Positions 43,148-52,269 of a DNA stretch of 64,000 nt are shown here, one piece after another (position 1 is the first letter of the stretch; each line of letters starts with the position of its first letter). This DNA comes from Mycobacterium marseillense (lineage in GTDB: Bacteria > Actinomycetota > Actinomycetes > Mycobacteriales > Mycobacteriaceae): NCBI RefSeq assembly GCF_010731675.1, contig NZ_AP022584.1, positions 1,550,001-1,614,000 of the forward strand, given 5' to 3'. A program made the position numbers and the translations under genes. The notes under the pieces were generated by a model, which was not told where the DNA came from, searched no databases, and was given only the letters and a program-made list of their open reading frames with translations.

Positions 43148-44320
43148 TCAGGCTTTGCCCCGTGATGTAGGAGGCCTGGTCGGATAGCAAAAAGGCGACG
43201 GCCCCGCCGTATCTTCCGGCGTACCCAAGCGGCGCAACGGTTTTAGACGCGCTGTCATCAACTGCTGCTTTTCAGAAATGCCGCTGATAAATCGGGTGTC
43301 CGTCATACCCGGGGAGACGCAGTTGATCGTGATCCCCTGCGGGCCAAGCTCTGCGGCGAGGTACCGCGCCATCGTCGCCAGAGCGCCCTTGGCCGTGGCG
43401 TAAGCCGTCCACCCGCTCACGGGGGCGCCGTCGATGGATTCCGATGTAATGCAAACGATGCGGCCTCCCCCGTTATCCGCCATAAGCGGCGCGACCGCTT
43501 GGACCGACAGGAATGCGCTTTTAACCTGTACATCGAGATGCTCTTGCACTTCGGCCCAGCGCATCTCAGCGAGCGGCTTGGGGACGATACGTGGCGAGGC
43601 GGCGTTGATCAGCGCACTCACTCCCCCAAAGTGCCGTCTCGCGGCGTCGTTCAGTCGCGCGCACCCTTCCGCAGTGGACACGTCCGCCTGTACTGCTACC
43701 GCACGCGTCTCAGGGGGCTCGATTGTGTTTAGTTGGCGCACCAGCGCATCGGCTCGATCGCGGCTGTTCAGATAGTTGACAACAAGGGAGTACCCATCAG
43801 TGGCGAGCATTTCACAGATCGCGCTACCGATACCCCCGCCCCCGCCGGTGACGATGGCGACCTTGAGCGTCGGCTTCGGTGTCACAACTTTGGCCTCGGG
43901 CGCTTCAAGCAGCTTGACCTTGCCCTGGCCTTTTAACACCGTTTGGCCGTGTTGGTTGGTGATCCGCATGTCCAGCTCTAGCAGGCGGTCGCGGGCGTGT
44001 TTGCGCACCACGGTGCAGGCCACGCTGAGCGTGTCACCTAGGCGCACCGGCAAGCTGAAGTCGAATGACTGCGATACCCACAACGCGCCTGGCCCTGGAA
44101 GTTTCGTGCCTATGACGGTTGAGATGAACGAAGCGCCCAGCATGCCATGGACGACGATCTCTTTGAAGGGCGTGCGGTTCGCAAACTCGGCATCTACGTG
44201 CAGGGGGTTGTCATCCCCGGTGAGCTCGACGAACCTTCGAATGTCGACATCGGTGATGGTCTTGACCACCGAAGCAGTGTCGCCCTCTTTTACGTCGTCA
44301 AAATTGGTGAACACGGTCAT
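43148..44320 (-). CDS. MaoC-like hydratase/dehydratase fused to SDR reductase, C-terminus frameshifted
   Basis: 390 residues as read. Residues 1-140 are a MaoC hot-dog domain with GDDNPLHVD at 35-43. From about 155 there is an SDR with TGGGGGIG, NAASPR and the YATAK active site. The frame as written ends in a nonsense tail after RRLGTPEDTAG. Adding one G to the GGGG run (C run at 43202-43205 on the plus strand) restores a normal SDR end with AFLLSDQASYITGQSLKVNGG and a stop at 43123-43125, directly before the next gene. So the gene either carries a one-base deletion or the sequence has a homopolymer error. The fusion could dehydrate and reduce a carrier-bound short acyl unit. Confidence 0.85.
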   Translation of the reverse strand: MTVFTNFDDVKEGDTASVVKTITDVDIRRFVELTGDDNPLHVDAEFANRTPFKEIVVHGMLGASFISTVIGTKLPGPGALWVSQSFDFSLPVRLGDTLSVACTVVRKHARDRLLELDMRITNQHGQTVLKGQGKVKLLEAPEAKVVTPKPTLKVAIVTGGGGGIGSAICEMLATDGYSLVVNYLNSRDRADALVRQLNTIEPPETRAVAVQADVSTAEGCARLNDAARRHFGGVSALINAASPRIVPKPLAEMRWAEVQEHLDVQVKSAFLSVQAVAPLMADNGGGRIVCITSESIDGAPVSGWTAYATAKGALATMARYLAAELGPQGITINCVSPGMTDTRFISGISEKQQLMTARLKPLRRLGTPEDTAGPSPFCYPTRPPTSRGKA

Positions 44321-44405
44321 CGCAATCCTCGGTCGATCACCACACCGGCCGAGCCGAGGAACGGATGCGCACCAGCTCGGTGGACAAACATTCGCGCGAC
44401 CCGCC

Positions 44406-45446
44406 TCATTGCGGTATCTCCAAAGTCCAATCCCATACGCTCGCCGCGAAATTGAACCCCGCGCCCACGCCGGCTAGCACCACGCGCTGGCCTCGGCTCA
44501 ACTTGCGTTTGTGCACCGCTTCGCTCAGTGCGATTGCAAGCGATGCCGAGCCAGTGTTACCCACCTCGGCGACGTTGGCATATGTCTTATCCAAACCGAA
44601 GCCCATTTTTTTCACGAGGTATTCGATCAAGCGCAGATTCGCCTGGTGAAACACGACGAAGTCGATGTCGCTGATCTCGTAGCCCGACTTGGCGACTGCC
44701 TTGCGAATGGTGGGGGGCAGATGGGTGATGGCCTGCTTCCACGTCGCAATACCGTTCATCTCCATCAAGTCCACCGCGCGATCGAACGGCCGACCGTTCG
44801 TGGGAAACATCGAGCCTCCGCCGCGCTGGCGCACGGCATCGAAGTTCGAGCTGTCCGTGTGGAAGGCGGAGTGGAGGATGCCGCCTTGCTGCACTCGGCT
44901 CAGTACGGCTGCACCGGCGCCATCACTGAGGTATATGGCGGTGTTGACGTCGCTGCCATCGATGTAGCGGCTGAGCATTTCAACGCCGATAACCAGCGCG
45001 TAGCGCACAGTGTCGTCCACCTTCATGCGATCGGACGCTGCCGTCAACCCTGTAACGAAGCCCGAGCAGTTGGCTTGCACGTCGTAGATCTGTGCGTGCT
45101 TTGCCTCGAGCTGCTGCTGCACCTTGGCGGAGACCGGCGGATAGATGTAGTCCCCCGAGAAGGTGCAACAGATAATGACGTCGAGTTGCTCGGCGGTGAC
45201 TTGCGCCATCGCCATCGCTTGCTTAGCTGCGGCCACTGCGAATCCCCACGCGGTGTCTTGCGGGTCTGCAATACGGCGCTGGCGGATACCAGTTTTTTCT
45301 TCGATCCACTCGGGCGTAATGGCTTGTGCCGGGTCCAGCTTCTGGCACAGCTCGTCGTTGCCGACCACTCGCGCAGGCAGGTGGTGGCCCACTCCGACGA
45401 TGGAAACGGCGGGCATTGGGACGGCAGAAGTCGGAACAGTGTTCAT
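44406..45446 (-). CDS. 3-oxoacyl-ACP synthase III (KAS III/FabH-like)
   Basis: 346 residues. The catalytic triad is visible: Cys127 in QANCSGF, His267 in FHQANLRL, Asn297 in VGNTGSAS. TGIRQRR near residue 52 is the usual FabH surface motif. KAS III enzymes condense a CoA- or carrier-bound starter with malonyl or methylmalonyl units. In a sugar cassette this points to a dedicated short acyl chain, not to general fatty acid synthesis. It lies between the MaoC-SDR gene and a metallo-hydrolase in the same direction. Confidence 0.9.
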   Translation of the reverse strand: MNTVPTSAVPMPAVSIVGVGHHLPARVVGNDELCQKLDPAQAITPEWIEEKTGIRQRRIADPQDTAWGFAVAAAKQAMAMAQVTAEQLDVIICCTFSGDYIYPPVSAKVQQQLEAKHAQIYDVQANCSGFVTGLTAASDRMKVDDTVRYALVIGVEMLSRYIDGSDVNTAIYLSDGAGAAVLSRVQQGGILHSAFHTDSSNFDAVRQRGGGSMFPTNGRPFDRAVDLMEMNGIATWKQAITHLPPTIRKAVAKSGYEISDIDFVVFHQANLRLIEYLVKKMGFGLDKTYANVAEVGNTGSASLAIALSEAVHKRKLSRGQRVVLAGVGAGFNFAASVWDWTLEIPQ

Positions 45447-45507
45447 AGCGTAAAGGCTTGCAACCCTCTCAGTGACAGGCGTGCGCTACGTCGGCATGCA
45501 GTGCGGG

Positions 45508-46167
45508 TCAATCGATCTCCGCCATGAACTCGCGCAGCTTGTGGTTCTTTTCGTGAATGTCTTTCAGCGTCGCGCTGCCGCCGTGTCCCGGTAGTACGAG
45601 CATCTCGTCGCCCACACGGGTGAACAGGCGACGCAGTGAGCGGCGCAGCGTCCGCGAGTCCTCGCCAGGCAATTGAGATAAGCCAATTCGCTTGGCATAC
45701 AGCGAGTCTCCAGAGAAGAGCAAACCATCCACCTCGATCACAGCGCTGCCGGGGGTGTGACCCGGCACTGAATGAAAGAGGAACGACCGCCCGCCGCATT
45801 CTAGACGTGAGTCCTCGCCCTCTATCAACTGGAAATCCGGCAGTTCGATGCGCTTTTCGATCTTAAAAGCGGCCATCATGAAGTTAGACATTTTGGCCGC
45901 TTTTATATCGGCCGCGCAAAGGTAGACAGGGATGTGGTGCTGCGATTGCAGTTGAGCCGCTCCGCCTACATGGTCGAAGTGACCGTGAGTGCACAGCACA
46001 GCTTCAGGGGCCCAGTCGAGGTCGTTCAGCTTCTTCTCCAACGACGCGGAATCCAGTCCTGGGTCGACGATCACACAACGACCAGGTGCGCCAGAGGCTA
46101 AAAGGTACGTGTTTGAGGAAAAGCCTTGGTTTGCCACGATTTGCAAAGCGTCGGCGCTGGTAGTCAT
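45508..46167 (-). CDS. Metallo-beta-lactamase fold hydrolase
   Basis: 219 residues. THGHFDH at 60-66 is the HxHxDH metal site; further ligands are the His of VPGHTPGS, an Asp in FSGDSLY and the His of VLPGHGG near residue 198. This is the glyoxalase II-like branch. Within a carrier-protein assembly line it may be a thioesterase that cleans or releases acyl groups. It could instead act on an unrelated thioester. About 60-70 bases separate it from each neighbour. Confidence 0.85.
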   Translation of the reverse strand: MTTSADALQIVANQGFSSNTYLLASGAPGRCVIVDPGLDSASLEKKLNDLDWAPEAVLCTHGHFDHVGGAAQLQSQHHIPVYLCAADIKAAKMSNFMMAAFKIEKRIELPDFQLIEGEDSRLECGGRSFLFHSVPGHTPGSAVIEVDGLLFSGDSLYAKRIGLSQLPGEDSRTLRRSLRRLFTRVGDEMLVLPGHGGSATLKDIHEKNHKLREFMAEID

Positions 46168-46239
46168 TTCTGTCAGGCCGCCTCGGTGCTGCAGCGTCGA
46201 AGGCGCGGTACAAACGATGTTGAACGCGATATCAGCATC

Positions 46240-46956
46240 TCAATGCACCCCGCCGAGGTACACCGTCTGCGCAGTAATACACCCGCTGCCAGGCCCGCAA
46301 AAGAAATCGAGCACATGCGCCACGTCTTCACGCGTCGCCATGCGCGCAAGCGGCAGGGCGGCGATCACGGCATTGACTTTATCGCGCGGTAGCTGGCTTA
46401 ACATGTCGGTTTCGAAGGCGCTGACCCCGAGCGTGTTACAGGTGATGTTGGTGGTGGCCAGTTCCTTTGCCATTATGTTGGCGAGAGTGGTGACCGCAGC
46501 CTTGGTGGCAGCGTAGACCGAGTCGCCCATTGGCTCTAGGCTCACGGCCATCGAGCTCACGCTGACGATGCGACCCCATTTACCCTTGCGCATGAGCTTC
46601 GCGGCCTCGCGTGAGACGAGGAACGTGCCTAATATATTCGTTTCGACCATGGCCTGGGCCGACGCGGCCGGCAGTATCATCGCGTACTGCGAGGTCAGCA
46701 CTGCAGCGTTGTTGACGCAGATGTCCAGCTTGCCGAAACGTTTGCGAATTTCTTCGAAACCAGCGCTGACTGAACTTGCGTCCCCGATGTCGACGGCTAC
46801 GTCGTAGCGACGGTCCGACTTGGGAACTTCATCGACATGGCGACTAAACCCCACCACTTGGGCCCCGCGCCGCTCGAAATGTTCAGCGACCACGGCGCCC
46901 AGGCCCCGACGCGCGCCGGTTACCAACACCACCTTTTCGTCATAGCTTGCGGACAT
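46240..46956 (-). CDS. SDR family reductase, FabG-like
   Basis: 238 residues. TGARRGLG at about 14-21, NNAA near 85, and a Ser-Tyr-Lys active site with YAATK near 160. It begins nine bases after the stop of the upstream carrier protein. The reading as a 3-oxoacyl-carrier reductase is supported by its place next to ACP, KAS III and FkbH genes. It would reduce the 3-keto product of the KAS III to a 3-hydroxyacyl chain. Confidence 0.85.
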   Translation of the reverse strand: MSASYDEKVVLVTGARRGLGAVVAEHFERRGAQVVGFSRHVDEVPKSDRRYDVAVDIGDASSVSAGFEEIRKRFGKLDICVNNAAVLTSQYAMILPAASAQAMVETNILGTFLVSREAAKLMRKGKWGRIVSVSSMAVSLEPMGDSVYAATKAAVTTLANIMAKELATTNITCNTLGVSAFETDMLSQLPRDKVNAVIAALPLARMATREDVAHVLDFFCGPGSGCITAQTVYLGGVH

Positions 46957-46965
46957 CGCCGTTAC

Positions 46966-47262
46966 TCAGTCGCCCAGCAGTTCGAGGATGTAGGCGGTCA
47001 GTGTCGAGACGTTCAGAAATGGAACCGGATCGCGCTCCATAGCTGCGTCGTCTGTCAGGCTGACGGGCTGGCCGAATTCGTCGGCGGACAGCGTCTCGAT
47101 GTCGACCATGACTGAGACGAGTTCAAGTGAATTCAACGACGCATCGGGTCCAAAAAGGGCCGTGCCAGGACCGACGTCGATCTGCTCATCCGACGCGCGC
47201 TCTTTGTTCAACGTTTCGAGAGCCTGAAAAATGATGCGTTCGACTGCTTCTTTGTTGCTCAT
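46966..47262 (-). CDS. Acyl carrier protein, second copy
   Basis: 98 residues from ATG 47262, with GGAG about eight bases upstream; longer starts lack this signal. The Ser of NSLELVSVMVDIE is the likely phosphopantetheine site. It is longer than the ACP at 41121 and differs in sequence, so the cassette has two non-equivalent carriers. It stands directly before the SDR, MBL and KAS III genes, which suggests it carries the elongating chain, while the other carries the FkbH starter (inference). Confidence 0.8.
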   Translation of the reverse strand: MSNKEAVERIIFQALETLNKERASDEQIDVGPGTALFGPDASLNSLELVSVMVDIETLSADEFGQPVSLTDDAAMERDPVPFLNVSTLTAYILELLGD

Positions 47263-47367
47263 GCTTGGACTCCGTTGCATCTCTTGATTTTTGCCCGCGG
47301 AACCGCCCACGCTGCCCGACCGACACGCGGGACGGGCGTGTTGGCAACAAGCGTTCCTAAACGCACC

Positions 47368-47946
47368 TCACTTCGCCTTTCTTGCCGCTTTGATAAAGAC
47401 CTCCATATTTGGCTTCGTCTTTGCCGCGTACTCTTCGGCCAGCAAACCAAAAATTACCGCATCCTGGAATTTTCCGTTTATGAAATAGTGGTTACGCAAC
47501 CGCCCCTCTTCGGTCATCCCCATGAATTTCTGCCACTTGATCATGAGCTTGTTGTCGGACGCGACAGATCCATGCACTCGTTGTAATCCCAGCTTGCCGA
47601 ACGCCAGCTCGTACACGAGCTTCATGGCCTCTACCGCTACCGGCAGGCCGCGCACTGCCTCTTCGTCCCCGATTAAGAAGCGTCCCGGTTCAGCACGGCG
47701 GTGCGTGGTATCGACGCCAGTCAGAGAGACCATACCTACGCGACGGCCATCTTTTAGCTCAATGATGAAGTTATATTCCGAGTCGGGCCGCGTGGCGATC
47801 CAATTCGTTTGCTGCTCGAGGCTCTGCGGAGGGACGTTCAAGTTGGCCGCGCGCGCGCTTTTGCGCCACGTAAGGGTCAGTGAAGCGTCATCCACCGCTA
47901 TCGGACGCAGGGTGACGAACTCGCCCTCGAGGGTGATGTCTGCCAT
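47368..47946 (-). CDS. GNAT family N-acyltransferase, aminosugar acylation candidate
   Basis: 192 residues from ATG 47946, eight bases or fewer after the methyltransferase stop; a frame extension to 47970 is possible. The pattern is RimJ/PseH-like: FVTLRPIAVDDA at the start, IELKDGRRVGMVSL for strand 4, and YELAFGKLGLQRVHGSVASDNK near the acyl donor site. PseH-like enzymes N-acetylate aminosugars. Here the neighbours suggest it transfers the specialised acyl chain from its carrier to the 3-amino group of the dideoxyhexose. The donor could also be acetyl-CoA. Confidence 0.82.
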   Translation of the reverse strand: MADITLEGEFVTLRPIAVDDASLTLTWRKSARAANLNVPPQSLEQQTNWIATRPDSEYNFIIELKDGRRVGMVSLTGVDTTHRRAEPGRFLIGDEEAVRGLPVAVEAMKLVYELAFGKLGLQRVHGSVASDNKLMIKWQKFMGMTEEGRLRNHYFINGKFQDAVIFGLLAEEYAAKTKPNMEVFIKAARKAK

Positions 47947-47951
47947 GAAGC

Positions 47952-48941
47952 TCAGCGCTCCGGGGTGCACACCATGGCCATCGCGCCGGGGACGGGCACG
48001 CCCCGCGTCGGAGCTGGGTAGGCGTTGGCGAAGTAGTAGTGCTCCACGTGGAGGCCCGCTTCCTCGGCTTGCGCGAGGACGTCCTCGGCATTTCGGTAAA
48101 GGTAAATGTGGTCGGCGTTGGCGGCGTTGAGCGCGGCGGTGATGAAGAGCTTGCCGGCGGGGGCCGTCATGTTCTTCAGGGCTCGCAGTAACGCCACGGG
48201 GTCTTCGAGGTGTTCAAGCACCTCCACGCAGATCACGTGACTCACTTGGTCTTCCGGTGGCTGCGCGATAACGTCGCGCAAGCTGGTGTCATAGCGATCC
48301 AACAGCCCAAAAGCCTCGAGGTGAGCGCGGGTGAAGCGGACCGAGACCGGACTCAGGTCGTAACCAAGGCCTTCCGCCTTCGACACTGCCTGCAAAGCAG
48401 TGCGGGAGTACACACCTGTGCCGATACCGACCTCGGCAAAACGGGGTTGGGCCTCTTTAGCCAGCGAGGGCAAGAAGAACCGCTCGAAATACTGCAACTG
48501 CAGGTAGTGATGCGGCCATAGGTAATGAGAGAGCAGCAGCCCCGGCAAGTATTGCGTGTGCATGTACTCATCGTTCAGGTAAACCTCTTGCGCAGCCTCG
48601 GCGAACGTCTTGGCAGGGTATTCGCGTTCCGCCTCGAAGCGCCGTTGGCGGCGCATCGAGTCCACTGCAAAGGCGGCATAACCCTTGACCGCGTCGGCCA
48701 TCGCCAGTGGATCACGGTAGACGCGGGCCAGTAGCTGCTCGAAGGCGTTGTCCCATTCAGAACCGAACTCGACGCTGGCCCGTTCAATGCTGCCGCGCGC
48801 AAAGCGGGCCTGCGTCTCGATGAGGGCCTGCGCGGCCTGGGTGTACTCGCGGGTCATCGGTTGAATCCCGTCCTCGTCGATTCCAGTCAGGCGTGGGCCC
48901 CCAGGCCCAGCGAGAGTGGGAGCGCGTTGGGTCGTTGGCAT
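47952..48941 (-). CDS. Class I SAM-dependent methyltransferase
   Basis: 329 residues from 48941; ATG 48857 would give about 301 residues and is as likely. A helical N-terminal part of about 150 residues precedes the SAM-binding domain with EVGIGTGVYSR, then ICVEVLEHLEDP as motif II and a loop at LFITAALNAANADH. It is coupled with the GNAT gene. It is a candidate for O-methylation of the acyl chain or of a rhamnose. The substrate cannot be read from sequence. Confidence 0.85.
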   Translation of the reverse strand: MPTTQRAPTLAGPGGPRLTGIDEDGIQPMTREYTQAAQALIETQARFARGSIERASVEFGSEWDNAFEQLLARVYRDPLAMADAVKGYAAFAVDSMRRQRRFEAEREYPAKTFAEAAQEVYLNDEYMHTQYLPGLLLSHYLWPHHYLQLQYFERFFLPSLAKEAQPRFAEVGIGTGVYSRTALQAVSKAEGLGYDLSPVSVRFTRAHLEAFGLLDRYDTSLRDVIAQPPEDQVSHVICVEVLEHLEDPVALLRALKNMTAPAGKLFITAALNAANADHIYLYRNAEDVLAQAEEAGLHVEHYYFANAYPAPTRGVPVPGAMAMVCTPER

Positions 48942-49198
48942 CGTATAGCGCGTTCACTTAGACAAAGAAAGCTGTGTTCATCCCCCTGGAAGCCATCATG
49001 TCAAACCACCCGACGATCAATCGGAAAGCCCAGGGTCGCATACGCGTCAGCCGTACCAAGCCGAATTGAAGAGTCGGCTTGGTTGACGTCGCCCGTGATG
49101 ATTACTGTGTCCGCCCTATCGCAGCACACGTCGTCAGAGGTCGCCTTCCAGGGCCCCGAAGTCCCGAACGCGCGAGCGGGTTGCCGTCTCCCGAGCAG

Positions 49199-50275
49199 TC
49201 AGCGGGCATCGCGGCGGCGACGCACCTCGATACTCAAGCCGCGAACACCGCGGTGACGACGTAGCTCGATGATCACGTTACGTCGCGGTAAGAGGCGCAG
49301 GAGCACTGCGTGGGGCGGAGGCATTTGGTCCCGGAAATCCTCGCTGAAATCCCTGAAGGCCGTTCGGAAAGCATGTTCGCTCGCCCGATAGGCGTCGTAA
49401 ACACGATTCAGCGCGGACTCTTGCCAGGGCTCGTCACGCGCGGCCGCTCGGGCCGCCTGATAGACGGTGGAAACCCAATCTGTGCCGAATGGCTCCGGCA
49501 CCGGACCGTAGTCGCGATTGCGATGAAGATCCCTCGTGAGGAACTCGTCGATTGCGCGCTCATCGCGATGGGCCAGGTCGATTCCGAGCGCAGCGGAAAT
49601 CCGTTTAATTTCGCGGCGCCAGTCGTCGAGAAGGTTGGCATATTCGACAAATACGCGTGGCACGCCGCGCGTATTCCGCTCGGCCAGAAGGTTGTACTTG
49701 AGCCACATGGCGCTCGGAAGCGCATGCGGAAGCTCCGGTGAGAGCCTCCGACTCGCCGCAACTGACGCGATGACCTCCTGTGGGCGGCGCAAGGCGACCA
49801 CGACCGCGATGTCGAATCCTGCCTGTCGCGCCGCCGCAAACCACATCTCCGAAAGTGCCGTTATATAGAGGTCTTTAATCACTACAAGTGGCGCGTACGG
49901 CAGCGTCGTGAGGAAAGCCTTAATCTTGTCGATGAAGGCGGTCTTTTCTTCGACACCGATCGCGCCGTCTTCCTGCAAACGCAGTGACGGGTCGGCATCG
50001 GTGCTGTAGTGGCGGCGCAGCATATGGCCGTTGAGATGGTGAGTCTCACGCGGTTCCCAGTAGCCACGCGGATTATAGGAGTCGGCGACTTCGAGCTCGG
50101 CCGGAAGCGTAGCGCCGCACAGCGAGAGGACACGCGTGAGCGCCGACGTTCCGGACCGAGGCATGCCGAGAACGAATAAGGCGACCGGTCGGCCTCTGGT
50201 CCCCGTGGCTGCGGCGTGAACACTCAAGGGTACGTCCTTGCGATTGAGAGGCGACGCGGGGCAACGGCGCGGCAT
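49199..50275 (-). CDS. Sulfotransferase family protein
   Basis: 358 residues from ATG 50275; TTG 50227, with AAGGAC upstream, is a plausible shorter start. The PAPS 5'-phosphosulfate loop is visible as LGMPRSGTSAL at 36-46, with the partner motif VVALRRPQEVIASV near 165. The C-terminus is very basic (Arg-rich). This would transfer sulfate from PAPS to a sugar or lipid. M. avium complex GPLs are not generally described as sulfated, so its role is open; it could be a decoy fold with another group transferred. Unlinked spacing on both sides suggests its own promoter. Confidence 0.8.
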   Translation of the reverse strand: MPRRCPASPLNRKDVPLSVHAAATGTRGRPVALFVLGMPRSGTSALTRVLSLCGATLPAELEVADSYNPRGYWEPRETHHLNGHMLRRHYSTDADPSLRLQEDGAIGVEEKTAFIDKIKAFLTTLPYAPLVVIKDLYITALSEMWFAAARQAGFDIAVVVALRRPQEVIASVAASRRLSPELPHALPSAMWLKYNLLAERNTRGVPRVFVEYANLLDDWRREIKRISAALGIDLAHRDERAIDEFLTRDLHRNRDYGPVPEPFGTDWVSTVYQAARAAARDEPWQESALNRVYDAYRASEHAFRTAFRDFSEDFRDQMPPPHAVLLRLLPRRNVIIELRRHRGVRGLSIEVRRRRDAR

Positions 50276-51081
50276 CGGGCGTCTGACGGTTCGAAAAACG
50301 CTTCATGCCATCGAGCGAGCGGAACGGTGCTACCTAGCGAGTTGTTCGTTTTCATCGCCGCATCAATGTGATGGGTCTGCACTGTCCTCGGATGGAACGG
50401 ATGAGACACTGCGGCTCTGGTCGCGGCAGTGCGTCGACGCGTGCTCATCAAGGCGAGATCTTACGCGTGCGTCAGAAATGACGGCAATAGGGCACGCCCA
50501 CATTTACGAACTTCACCCGCAACGAAATCCGGTGGCTCACTGTTCAACTCGTCCTTCCAGCAGTTATCGGGGCGATATGGCGACACTCTTGGTTGCACGA
50601 AAGCAGGCCACGTCCAAAGGCTTTAGAAGACACGGTGAAGTCTTGATGCGCTCGGCTAAGCCCGCCGCTGCAAAGTTGACTGCTATGCGCCTGGCACACA
50701 GCGCATCCCACAGCTGGCAGCCGTTCAGATTGAATGCCGATGGCTTACCAGACCTGGGTCACCGTAGCAACATTGGATCCAGCCTTCCGCCAGGCGCTGA
50801 GTCCACCTAGCAACTTGCCCGCGTCGCAGATCTTCCGCGGCAAATCGGGGCCGCGCGTGTGGCGGGGAGGAGCGCCGCGCACGCGTGCCTCACGGCGCTA
50901 GCGGATTGGAACCGTTCAAACGCATGGACGTAGCTAATATTTATTGGCGATTATCGCTAACCGTGTCGCGACTGAGACCGGCAACCGCCACGAGAAAACG
51001 TGCCGCCTCGGATCGGGCGATTCTTACGTTTACCGGCAGGACCGCGCCCGCAAGCCATTACGGCCAAAAACCCACGTCACG
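50276..51081. other. 806-base intergenic stretch, no gene recognised
   Basis: Both strands hold only short frames with no recognisable motif. An AT-rich patch with TAATATTTATTGG lies near 50936-50948 and could be part of a promoter. A short iteration ACGTCACGTCACGTCGCGTCG is at about 51073-51093, at the end of the aminotransferase gene. The stretch may be leftover DNA from cassette assembly. The sulfotransferase promoter should lie in its left part. Confidence 0.5.
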
Positions 51082-52224
51082 TCACGTCGCGTCGCCGTTG
51101 TCCGGACTTGACGTAAACGATCGGCAGGCGTCAACCACGCGGGAGATGTCTTCGTCCCGCAGATGGGGGCCAATGGGCAGGCTCAGGTGAGTTCGCGCCG
51201 CCCGCTCTGTGATGGGGAAGGCACCCTCGCCGAGCTCTAGTGATGCAAACGCACCAGACCTGTGCGGTGGGATCGGGTAGTGCACCAGAGTCTGAATCCC
51301 TCTGGTAATCAGGTACTTCTGTAAATTATCGCGAGATGCATGGTCGACGACGTAGAGATGCCACACATGCTCTCGATTAGGCGCGACCGCGGGCACTCCG
51401 AGGCCGGGCACGTCCGCGAGTTCGTCGGTGTAGCGTTTTGCGATCGCTTGCCGACGAGCATTCCAGTCGTCGAGGTGCTGCAATTTGATGCGCAATACCG
51501 CAGCTTGGATCTCGTCGAGCCGTGAATTCGCTCCAAGCAGGTCATGAACGTATTTCTTGCTGCTGCCATAGTTCCCGAGTGACCGGACACGAGCAGCAAT
51601 ACCTGCGTCGTCGGTAGTTACGGCTCCCCCGTCACCAAGCGCCCCAAGGTTTTTCCCAGGATAGAAGCTCCAGGCCACCGCGTCGCCGTGAGCGCCAATG
51701 CGCCGGCCGCTGTAGCGCGCCCCATGCGCCTGCGCCGCGTCCTCTACCACCGCCAACCCGTGTTTCTTCGCCACGTCGAGAAGTTCAGCAAGATCCGCGG
51801 GTTGGCCGAAGAGGTGTACGGGAACGAGGGCACGGGTGCGCGGGGTAATGGACTCAGCTACGCGAGCGGGATCAAGGTTCCACTGGCCGACGACCGGCTC
51901 CACGCCCACTGGCCGAGCACCGGTGTGTGCCACCGCGATCCATGTGGCGATGAAAGTATGTGCCGGAACGATAACTTCATCGCCTGGCCCGACCCCAAGC
52001 GCTTTCAATGCCAGAGTAATAGCATCCAAGCCATTGCCAACTCCAACGGCATGTCGGGCCTCCGTAAATTCAGCAAACTCCCGCTCAAACGCCGCCGTCT
52101 CTTCGCCAAGTACGTACCAGCCGCTGCGCACGACCCGCTCGACTGCTTCCCGCACAGGTGCATCGAGTTCCTGGGTGGCGGCGCGAACATCGAGAAAGGG
52201 CACCTGTGCAGGGACGTCAGGCAT
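51082..52224 (-). CDS. DegT/DnrJ/EryC1 family sugar aminotransferase (FdtB-like)
   Basis: 380 residues. The PLP lysine is Lys191 in SFYPGKNLGALGDGGA, preceded by EDAAQAHGA at 161-169 that holds the cofactor ring. The family transfers an amino group to 3- or 4-keto-6-deoxy dTDP-sugars. Because two FdtA-like 3,4-ketoisomerases sit directly upstream, the product should be a dTDP-3-amino-3,6-dideoxyhexose, not a 4-amino sugar. dTDP-4-keto-6-deoxyglucose would come from RmlA/RmlB encoded elsewhere. It follows the isomerase gene by 45 bases in the same operon. Confidence 0.92.
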   Translation of the reverse strand: MPDVPAQVPFLDVRAATQELDAPVREAVERVVRSGWYVLGEETAAFEREFAEFTEARHAVGVGNGLDAITLALKALGVGPGDEVIVPAHTFIATWIAVAHTGARPVGVEPVVGQWNLDPARVAESITPRTRALVPVHLFGQPADLAELLDVAKKHGLAVVEDAAQAHGARYSGRRIGAHGDAVAWSFYPGKNLGALGDGGAVTTDDAGIAARVRSLGNYGSSKKYVHDLLGANSRLDEIQAAVLRIKLQHLDDWNARRQAIAKRYTDELADVPGLGVPAVAPNREHVWHLYVVDHASRDNLQKYLITRGIQTLVHYPIPPHRSGAFASLELGEGAFPITERAARTHLSLPIGPHLRDEDISRVVDACRSFTSSPDNGDAT

Positions 52225-52269
52225 GACGGTTCCTTGCTTCGACTACGCGGCCGACAGGCCGTAGCCCGA

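Noticed and set aside
50238..50810. Plus-strand open frame in the gap before the sulfotransferase
   Set aside because: Compositionally odd translation without motifs, partly antisense to the sulfotransferase start.
51073..51093. ACGTC iteration as a regulatory repeat
   Set aside because: It overlaps the 3' end of the aminotransferase coding sequence and is short; likely codon-driven.
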